NCBI GenBank assembly: GCA_031264715.1
Contig: JAISDP010000196.1
Span: forward strand, 1-33,002
Direction: 5' to 3'
DNA from: Bacteroidales bacterium
GTDB lineage: Bacteria > Bacteroidota > Bacteroidia > Bacteroidales > UBA4181
DNA: 33,002 nt
Below the pieces are notes generated by a model. The model did no database searches, had not been told where the DNA came from, and worked only from the letters and a program-made list of their open reading frames with translations. How positions within the stretch are numbered: position 1 is the first letter of the stretch; each line of letters starts with the position of its first letter. Below are positions 27,006 to 33,002 of the stretch, one piece after another. Both the position numbers and the translations under genes were made by a program.

Positions 27006-27146
27006 CCTGTGATAAGCGGAATATAGCGCTGTTGAGCCGAATTTGCAATTCGGCTCGGAACACGAGGCAATTTGCAATTGCCTGTGATAAGACCTCGGAG
27101 GCGGGACGTAGAACTCCCGCTCCCGGAGGTTTTAGAAACCTCCGGG
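27006..27146. repeat. Cluster of four strong hairpins after the 23-bp array
   Basis: Two hairpins share the loop TTGCA: GAGCCGAAT/ATTCGGCTC (27034-27056) and AGGCAAT/ATTGCCT (27065-27083). The first pair lies between two CCTGTGATAAG copies (27006-27016 and 27081-27091). They are followed by GCGGGA/TCCCGC (27101-27120) and an 11-bp stem CCCGGAGGTTT-TAG-AAACCTCCGGG (27122-27146) with a 3-base loop. The rest of the gap, 27147-27213, shows nothing else. Such palindromes between PUL genes may be REP-like elements, transcript stabilisers or attenuators. Confidence 0.75.
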
Positions 27147-27213
27147 GTTTCACTTGACCAAATCAAAATGTAATATCGTCAGAATCCTCTTAAAAAACCA
27201 AAAATCAAATTCT

Positions 27214-28797
27214 ATGCAGAAATTAGTATATACCGTTCTAATCTTCTTTTTACCCAGTCAATTTGCATTATCCGGACAGGGTTCGAATAACGTTCATATT
27301 TCCGTTGCATCCGGCGCTGTAACCGGTGGCGAAAAAGTTATATATTACAGCGAATACGGAGCTGTGGGCGACGGCGTAACCGACGACTTTGACGCAATCA
27401 TCAAGGCTCATGCCGAAGCGAATGAGGCGGGACTGAAAGTGAGCGCCGACGCGGGCGCAACATACTATATTGGCGGGGCGGACAAAACCGCCTTGATACA
27501 GACTGATACCGACTGGGGCGATGCCAGGTTCATTATCGACGACACGAAAGTCGAAAACCGGAATGTGCAGATATTCAAGCTTTCGTCCAAACTTCCCCCG
27601 ATTCAGGTAACGACCGTGAAAACGCTTGGAAAAAACCAGAAGAAGCTCGATCTGTCGCTTCCGTATCGCTCATTTATAACAGTAACCGACAATACGACAA
27701 AACGCTATATACGCTTTGGATTGAACCAGGACACAGGCTCTTCCCAGACGGACGCATTTGTCGTCGACAAAAAGGGAAAAGTAGATATGAAAGCCCCGAT
27801 CATATGGGACTTTAACAATATCAGCACGATGACGGCTTACCCGATCGACGCCAAAATACTGACCATTCGCGGAGGACATTTCACGACCGTTGCCAATCAG
27901 GATGAATCACGGTACACGTACTATTCCAGAGGCATTGGCGTAATGCGTTCCAATGTGGTAATCGACGGGGTCAGTCACGTGATCACGGGAGAACTTGATC
28001 ACGGCGCTCCGTATGGCGGTTTCCTTACAATATCGAATTGCACCGGCGTGACGGTGCAAAACTGCAAGTTGTCGGGACACAAGACCTATGTTACCATTGG
28101 CGCGGCAAATGCGCCGGTTTCGATGGGATCCTACGACATATCGGTTGGCAGGTCTACCAATGTGACATTCAAAAACTGTAAACAGATAAACGATATACAT
28201 GACACGAAATTATGGGGAATTTTCGGCTCGAACTATTCAAAAAATATTACATTCGATGCGGTAGAGTTTTCACGCTTCGATGCGCACATGGGTGTGGTAA
28301 ACGCGACAATAAAAAATTCGATTCTCGGACACCAGGGCATCAATATCATAGGGAGCGGCGTATTCCTCATAGAGAACACCAAAGTGTGCGCGACGAACTT
28401 CATAAATTTGCGCAGCGACTATGGCAGCACGTTTGAAGGCGAGTTCATTATAAAAAATTGCGAATATGTTCCGCGCAACGCTGCACAGTCCGATGCTGTC
28501 CTGATAAGTGGCAGCTATTCGGGCAAGCATGATTTCGGGTATACGTGCCATATGCCGCGAAAAATAACGATTAACGGTCTTGTAATAAACGATAGCAACC
28601 CTGTCGACAACTACCGGGGACCGAAAATTTTTGCACCTTTCAACAATGAGTATACGAGTGAAGCATATGAAGAAAAATACCCTTATGTAATCACCAGGGA
28701 AGTTGAAATACGAAATATGACCGTCAAAAGCGGTAAAAAATATCTCATAAGCAACAATCCGTTTATGTTCCGGAACGTCCGGATAACGGAACGATAA
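27214..28797 (+). CDS. Secreted right-handed beta-helix protein (pectate-lyase superfamily)
   Basis: From ATG 27214 (MQKLVYTVLIFFLPSQFALSGQ, a type I signal peptide) the protein is 527 residues. The track's TTG start at 27154 lies upstream of any signal peptide and is rejected. Residues about 45-60 read YSEYGAVGDGVTDDFDAI, the Pectate_lyase_3-like hallmark, and the middle shows beta-helix rungs such as NVVIDGVSHVI, FLTISNCTGVTVQNCKLSGH and NVTFKNCKQIND. Enzymes with this fold include uronate-polysaccharide lyases and C5-epimerases, so it plausibly acts on the same polysaccharide as the following lyases; catalytic residues are not identified. It is 54 bases upstream of the first heparinase-like gene and probably cotranscribed with it. 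It differs strongly from the other beta-helix protein at 6404. Confidence 0.8.
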   Translation: MQKLVYTVLIFFLPSQFALSGQGSNNVHISVASGAVTGGEKVIYYSEYGAVGDGVTDDFDAIIKAHAEANEAGLKVSADAGATYYIGGADKTALIQTDTDWGDARFIIDDTKVENRNVQIFKLSSKLPPIQVTTVKTLGKNQKKLDLSLPYRSFITVTDNTTKRYIRFGLNQDTGSSQTDAFVVDKKGKVDMKAPIIWDFNNISTMTAYPIDAKILTIRGGHFTTVANQDESRYTYYSRGIGVMRSNVVIDGVSHVITGELDHGAPYGGFLTISNCTGVTVQNCKLSGHKTYVTIGAANAPVSMGSYDISVGRSTNVTFKNCKQINDIHDTKLWGIFGSNYSKNITFDAVEFSRFDAHMGVVNATIKNSILGHQGINIIGSGVFLIENTKVCATNFINLRSDYGSTFEGEFIIKNCEYVPRNAAQSDAVLISGSYSGKHDFGYTCHMPRKITINGLVINDSNPVDNYRGPKIFAPFNNEYTSEAYEEKYPYVITREVEIRNMTVKSGKKYLISNNPFMFRNVRITER

Positions 28798-28851
28798 TAA
28801 ATAAGCATCTTTTTTAAGCCTGAAAGTAGAATTAACCAAACATATATCGAA

Positions 28852-30801
28852 ATGAACCGACATTTTACCATCCTTCTTTCCTTTCTCTTTTCCTGTAATC
28901 TGTTCGCCCAGGATCAGAACCTGATAAGCGGAAAATATTCGCTGCAGGAACTTCAAAGCATCCTTGTAACGCAGGCCGAATGGACGCCTTTCCCGCGCCT
29001 GGACGATCGTGAAAACTGGTCGAAGGCCGACCGGAAGATAATGCAGTCTTACATAAAAGCCGCCGAAAGTTACATGGACTACGATTGGCCGACTATTCCC
29101 GCAACCTATTCACTCCTGATTGTCCGTACGGGTGACAGGGATGAATATCAAAGGGTCAGTTTCAGGAAACGTTCCGTATTGGGGACGATGATTCTGGCCG
29201 AAATTGCTGAAAACAAAGGACGGTTTATCGACCAGATGATCAATGGTATATGGTCGATCTGCGAGGAATCGTGGTGGGGCGTACCTGCACATCTTCCCAA
29301 AACCGGAGAGCTATCGGGATTGATGGATGTTACGGAACCTTTTGTTGATTTGTTTGCCGCTGAAACAGGTGTTTTTCTGGCCTGGGCGGATTATTTTTTC
29401 GGTGAAAAGTTTGATGCTGTTTCTCCCCAGATACGCAAAAGAATATACAACGAAGTAAACTACCGGCTGATGCAGCCTCTGATGAAGAAACATCACTGGT
29501 GGATGGGAAAAAGCGACAGCGGTTCGCCGCCCAACAACTGGAATCCCTGGATATGTTCCAACTGGATAAATTTTGTACTGTTGCTGGAAAAAGACAATGC
29601 AAAGCGTGCAGAAATGATAGGCAAAACCTTGAAAGTGCTGGATGAATTTATGAATCCGTATCCGCAGGATGGCGGTTGTGATGAAGGTCCCAGCTACTGG
29701 GGAGCGGCGGCGGCGTCTTTGTACGACAATATCTCACTGCTTAACCTGGCAACCAATGATGCCTTCCGGTATGTCTACAAGGATGAAAAATTCAAGGATA
29801 TGGGACGTTTTATCTATCGGGCGCAGATCAGCGAAGCGTATTTCCTTAACTTCGCCGACGCAGACCCGACGCCGGGAATGGCCGCCAACATGATCTACCG
29901 GTATGGGAAGGATATTCAGGATCAGGACATGATGGATTTCGGCGCATATTACCGGAAACCCGTAACAGGCGGGGTGGGAAGTTCACATTACTTCCGCCAT
30001 TTTTTTGCGTTATTCATGCAGGAAGAATTTTGGAATGTCACGCAACGTCTTCCCCTGCCAAAAGATGTATGGTTACCCGATTTGCAGGTAGCCGTGGCGC
30101 GTGACAATGAAGGGTCTGCCAAAGGATTTTATGTGGCAACCAAAGGTGGACATAACGCAGAAAGCCACAATCATAACGATATCGGTAATTATGTGGTGTA
30201 TTACGACGGCCAGCCGTTACTGATCGATGTCGGGAGGGGAACTTATACTGCCAGGACATTCAGTGACAGGAGATACGACATATGGTACAATTGTTCGGAT
30301 TACCATAATGTGCCCACTGTCAATACCATTACCCAGCGTCCGGGAAAATCATTCCGGGCAACGGAGGTGAATTACAGGAAAGGCAAATCCTCCGTAGAGT
30401 TCGGACTCGACATTGCTAAAGCCTATCCTGAGGATGCGGGGATAAACAGTTGGAAACGTACTGTTACCCTGAACCGTAATAAAAACGTCATCATTAAGGA
30501 TGTAGCCCATTTGCAGAAAGCCAACAGCATCATCCAGCACATGATGGTCTGTTATCCTGCCAAAGAGACAAAGCCGGGTGAAATCACGATTTTCTATACC
30601 GACAAGGCCGGGGAAAATATAGATTTTATCGTGAAATACGATCCGAAGAAGATGCGGGTGCAGATTGAAAAAATAAAACTGGAAACCGAAGAGGACAAAG
30701 GTATCCGGTCAAAATGGGGAGATGTCATCCACCGGATCAATTTTGAAGTCATTGCACCCAAAACGAAGGATATTTTTGTGTTTGAGATCAGGAAAAACTG
30801 A
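28852..30801 (+). CDS. Heparinase II/III-family polysaccharide lyase (A)
   Basis: This 649-residue protein has an N-terminal signal (FTILLSFLFSCNLFAQ, cut after AQ; the LFSC could alternatively be a lipobox). The alpha/alpha-toroid part carries SPPNNWNPWICSNW (about 225-238), with the Asn-containing catalytic segment, and GGCDEGPSYWGAAAASLYD (about 274-292), with the likely catalytic Tyr. The C-terminal beta-sandwich has KGGHNAESHNHNDIGNYVVY (about 431-450), the His-rich Hepar_II_III_C motif (PF07940). Lyases of this clan cleave uronic-acid polysaccharides such as heparin, chondroitin or alginate by beta-elimination; the PL family and substrate cannot be decided here. It is cotranscribed with the beta-helix gene and lyase B. 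Confidence 0.9.
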   Translation: MNRHFTILLSFLFSCNLFAQDQNLISGKYSLQELQSILVTQAEWTPFPRLDDRENWSKADRKIMQSYIKAAESYMDYDWPTIPATYSLLIVRTGDRDEYQRVSFRKRSVLGTMILAEIAENKGRFIDQMINGIWSICEESWWGVPAHLPKTGELSGLMDVTEPFVDLFAAETGVFLAWADYFFGEKFDAVSPQIRKRIYNEVNYRLMQPLMKKHHWWMGKSDSGSPPNNWNPWICSNWINFVLLLEKDNAKRAEMIGKTLKVLDEFMNPYPQDGGCDEGPSYWGAAAASLYDNISLLNLATNDAFRYVYKDEKFKDMGRFIYRAQISEAYFLNFADADPTPGMAANMIYRYGKDIQDQDMMDFGAYYRKPVTGGVGSSHYFRHFFALFMQEEFWNVTQRLPLPKDVWLPDLQVAVARDNEGSAKGFYVATKGGHNAESHNHNDIGNYVVYYDGQPLLIDVGRGTYTARTFSDRRYDIWYNCSDYHNVPTVNTITQRPGKSFRATEVNYRKGKSSVEFGLDIAKAYPEDAGINSWKRTVTLNRNKNVIIKDVAHLQKANSIIQHMMVCYPAKETKPGEITIFYTDKAGENIDFIVKYDPKKMRVQIEKIKLETEEDKGIRSKWGDVIHRINFEVIAPKTKDIFVFEIRKN

Positions 30802-30842
30802 TCCGGCATGAATATCCATCGGAAAATTAGCTGTAACGTAAG

Positions 30843-30875
30843 TATCACACATAAATTCATAATTTTATCACACAT
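30843..30875 (+). repeat. Two TATCACACAT copies 23 bp apart before lyase B
   Basis: TATCACACAT occurs at 30843-30852 and 30866-30875, the second copy running into the lyase B start codon. The 23-bp offset equals the array period elsewhere. A similar TATCACATAT is in the right arm of the SusC1 upstream inverted repeat. A binding-site role is conjecture. Confidence 0.45.
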
Positions 30876-32742
30876 GAAAAGAATCGCCATTATTATCGTA
30901 ATCCTGTTTTTGCCGGCGTTTTTCGTTCAGGCGCAGTTGAAATATCTACAGGACGTAAAGAACCTTCCTCCCCATCCGAGGATTCTGCTGTTTGAAGGAG
31001 AAGAGCAACAGATCAAAAACAACATTGCAGCCGACCAGTCCCGGGCAAAAATACACCAGGCAATTATTGCCGAATGTGACAGGATCATCGCCAGTCCCGT
31101 TTTGGAAAGGAAGCAGGAAGGTCGCCGGCTTTTAGGCGTTGCCCGGGAAGCGCTCCGGCGGATATTTTACCTCTCCTACGCATACAGGATGGAACAGCAG
31201 GAAAAATACCTGCGCCATGCCGAAGAAGAAATGCTGGCCATTGCCGGGTTTTCCGACTGGAATCCGTCGCATTTCCTGGATGTGGCCGAGATGACCATGG
31301 CCATGGCCATCGGCTATGACTGGCTGTACGCGTCTCTGTCCGAAACATCGCGGGGAAAAATAAAGGGAGCCATCCTGGATAAAGGCATTGACCCGTCATT
31401 GAATACAGGTTATGCCTGGTTCCTGAAAGCAAAGCATAATTGGAATCAGGTATGCAACGCGGGAATTACCTATGGCGCGCTGGCCGTTTACGAAGAAATG
31501 CCCGAACTTTGCAAACTGGTGATCGACAGGGCTATTGAAACTATTCAACTGCCGATGAATGATTATGCCCCGGATGGCGCTTATCCCGAGGGTTATGGCT
31601 ACTGGGAATACGGCACAAGTTTTAATGTGATGTTCCTGAGCGCCATTGAAAAACTGCTCAATTCCGATTTCAAGCTTTCCGAAGCGCCCGGGTTTATGAA
31701 AACAGCGGAATATCTGGAACACATGTCAGGACCTTTCAATCTCTGTTTTAATTATGCCGACAATGGCCTGGGAGGAAATTTAAGTCCCGCCATTTTTTGG
31801 TTTTCATCCAAATTGAATGACCCCTCGTTATTATGGAATGAAAAGACTTATTTGCAGAGTGACAGGAGATTTACGGGAAACCGCCTGTTGCCGGCAATGA
31901 TGCTGTGGGGGAGTCATCTCAAGGTGGATAATATACCGGCGCCCAAAAAATTATTATGGGTAGGACAGGGGGTAACGCCTGTTGCTTTGATGCGTACTTC
32001 GTGGACGGATCCCAATGCGATCTATGCAGGTTTCAAGGGTGGCACAGCATCCAGCAACCATGCCCACATGGATGCCGGATCGTTCGTCATGGATGCGGAT
32101 GGTGTCCGTTGGGCATCCGATTTCGGCGCAGAAAACTATAACTCATTGGAGACAAAAGGAGTGGATTTATGGAACAGCAGTCAAAATTCACAGCGATGGC
32201 AAGTGTTTCGTTACAACAACAGGGCGCACAACACGCTGACTGTAGATGATCAGTTGCATGTCGTCAAAGGTTATGCGAATATACGCTCGGCTTCATCTTC
32301 CCCTGACTTTATGAATGTTACTTCCGACCTGAAAGAGATATATGACGGGCAGTTATCCGAAGCAGTACGCGGAATTGCTATTGTTGACAAACAATATGTC
32401 GTTGTAAGGGATGAAATCAAAACACTGGACAAAGAGAGCGTCATCCGGTGGACGATGCTCACCACTGCCGATGCGAAGATTACCGGTTCGAACAGAATAG
32501 AGCTGAGAAAAGACGGAAAGAGATTGAAACTGGAAGTTGCCGAGCCGTCCAAAATAACCATGAAGACGTGGACTTCCAAATCACCCAACGACTTTGATTC
32601 GCCAAATCCCGGCACTGTACTGATCGGGTTTGAGGTAAAAGTTCCTGCCAATACCGAAATCACTTTACTCGTAAAGTTAATTCCGCAAAGCGCAAAGAAA
32701 ACAACAGCTAAAATACCGGCATTAAATCAGTGGCCGAAATAA
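30874..32742 (+). CDS. Heparinase II/III-family polysaccharide lyase (B)
   Basis: From ATG 30874 (MKRIAIIIVILFLPAFFVQAQ, type I signal peptide) the product is 622 residues. The track's upstream ATG at 30808 adds a non-signal segment and is rejected. The toroid domain includes REALRRIFYLSYAYRM, DWNPSHFLDVAEMTMAMAIG, NWNQVCNAG (about 189-197) and DGAYPEGYGYWEYGTSFNVM (about 234-253). The C-terminal part has GGTASSNHAHMDAGSFVMDA (about 389-408), a HepII-like His motif. It is only distantly similar to lyase A: A has NAESHNHND where B has SSNHAHMD, so the two represent different subfamilies, which suggests complementary linkages or endo/exo division of labour (inference). It is 72 bases after lyase A and is the last complete gene in the window. 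Confidence 0.9.
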   Translation: MKRIAIIIVILFLPAFFVQAQLKYLQDVKNLPPHPRILLFEGEEQQIKNNIAADQSRAKIHQAIIAECDRIIASPVLERKQEGRRLLGVAREALRRIFYLSYAYRMEQQEKYLRHAEEEMLAIAGFSDWNPSHFLDVAEMTMAMAIGYDWLYASLSETSRGKIKGAILDKGIDPSLNTGYAWFLKAKHNWNQVCNAGITYGALAVYEEMPELCKLVIDRAIETIQLPMNDYAPDGAYPEGYGYWEYGTSFNVMFLSAIEKLLNSDFKLSEAPGFMKTAEYLEHMSGPFNLCFNYADNGLGGNLSPAIFWFSSKLNDPSLLWNEKTYLQSDRRFTGNRLLPAMMLWGSHLKVDNIPAPKKLLWVGQGVTPVALMRTSWTDPNAIYAGFKGGTASSNHAHMDAGSFVMDADGVRWASDFGAENYNSLETKGVDLWNSSQNSQRWQVFRYNNRAHNTLTVDDQLHVVKGYANIRSASSSPDFMNVTSDLKEIYDGQLSEAVRGIAIVDKQYVVVRDEIKTLDKESVIRWTMLTTADAKITGSNRIELRKDGKRLKLEVAEPSKITMKTWTSKSPNDFDSPNPGTVLIGFEVKVPANTEITLLVKLIPQSAKKTTAKIPALNQWPK

Positions 32743-32757
32743 ATTCAAACGAAACCA

Positions 32758-33002
32758 TGACGGGATTTGGTCGAATGATGGAACGTTACCTGAGGGGTCT
32801 ACCGATATGCCATCCCTGACGGGATTTCCGCTACGGGGAAAAACAGGCGGTGCACGTTTTTCTACCGATCTGTCATCCCTGACGGGATTTCGCCGAATGA
32901 TGGAACGTTCCCCGTCAGGGGAACCATATCAATAGAAAAACGTGCACCGACACCCGAACCAAAACCTCGTAGAGGTTTCACATGATGAATCTCCTACGGA
33001 GA
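32758..33002. repeat. Composite intergenic repeat element with nested hairpins (cut by window end)
   Basis: Two 30-bp near copies (TGACGGGATTTNGNCGAATG...) start at 32758 and 32880. Two 31-bp copies (TCTACCGATNTGNCATCCCT...) start at 32798 and 32861. A perfect 17-bp inverted repeat CGGTGCACGTTTTTCTA (32848-32864) / TAGAAAAACGTGCACCG (32933-32949) encloses one copy. Inside it are the hairpins ATCCC-TGAC-GGGAT and GTTCCCC-GTCA-GGGGAAC (32907-32924). Two further palindromes follow: AAACCTC-GTA-GAGGTTT (32962-32978) and TCTCC-TAC-GGAGA (32990-33002). No ORF is present. Confidence 0.8.

Noticed and set aside
26808-27166. Three overlapping minus-strand ORFs (89-112 aa) with a repeated SKGLCPxGQRVFxxP peptide
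   Set aside because: They are the translation of the 23-bp tandem array; because 23 is not a multiple of three, every frame yields the same repeated peptide. There is no start context or domain.
32758-33002. Insertion sequence with a transposase
   Set aside because: Inverted repeats are present but no transposase reading frame exists within the visible part, so it is reported only as a repeat element.

Overview
The window looks like a chromosomal segment from a member of the Bacteroidota, most likely order Bacteroidales. The signs are two SusC/SusD pairs with a DUF1735/DUF5627-type companion lipoprotein, a Bacteroidetes-type ECF sigma factor, a DUF4249 lipoprotein, a large AsmA-like protein, and promoters of the Bacteroidetes form (TTTG, 19 bases, TAnnTTTG) before ribF and lpxB. 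I can see no tRNA, rRNA, transposase, integrase or CRISPR array.

Bases 1-15275 are mainly housekeeping and envelope genes. In order they are: the tail of an AMP-binding acyl-CoA synthetase; an AsmA-like protein and a small outer-membrane barrel (minus strand); a long-chain acyl-CoA synthetase; a CpxP/Spy-like periplasmic protein; an orphan beta-helix lipoprotein; ribF and ahcY as a probable operon; then on the minus strand a DUF4249 lipoprotein, lpxB, galU and a glucuronokinase-like GHMP kinase. The LpxB resembles alphaproteobacterial LpxB more than the usual Bacteroidales one. The GHMP kinase and GalU could together activate a free sugar to a UDP-sugar.

Bases 14703-32742 form a polysaccharide utilisation locus (PUL). 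It holds an ECF sigma factor, a 410-base non-coding leader with a long inverted repeat, SusC1-SusD1-SusC2-SusD2, a DUF5627-like surface lipoprotein, a 430-base repeat-rich gap, a secreted beta-helix protein and two different heparinase II/III-family lyases. The expected logic is that the lyases and beta-helix enzyme cut a uronic-acid-containing polysaccharide, SusD proteins and the accessory lipoprotein capture it, and the SusC pores import it. No anti-sigma (FecR) gene follows the sigma factor and SusC1 shows no STN signalling domain, so control differs from the classical sigma/anti-sigma scheme. No sulfatase or unsaturated-uronyl hydrolase lies in the window, so the substrate cannot be named.

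The least explained signals are non-coding. Two arrays of seven units with 22-23 bp period (6170-6328 and 26845-27005) have unrelated unit sequences but the same period and copy number, share a 3' flank (GGYAAAGACC then TGTGATAA), and each precedes a secreted beta-helix gene. A run of strong hairpins follows the second array. A composite inverted/direct-repeat element closes the window, and a 9-bp degenerate repeat sits between the GHMP kinase gene and galU. Start codons were moved from the ORF-track position where homology, signal peptides or promoter positions argued for it, and the reasons are given per gene.
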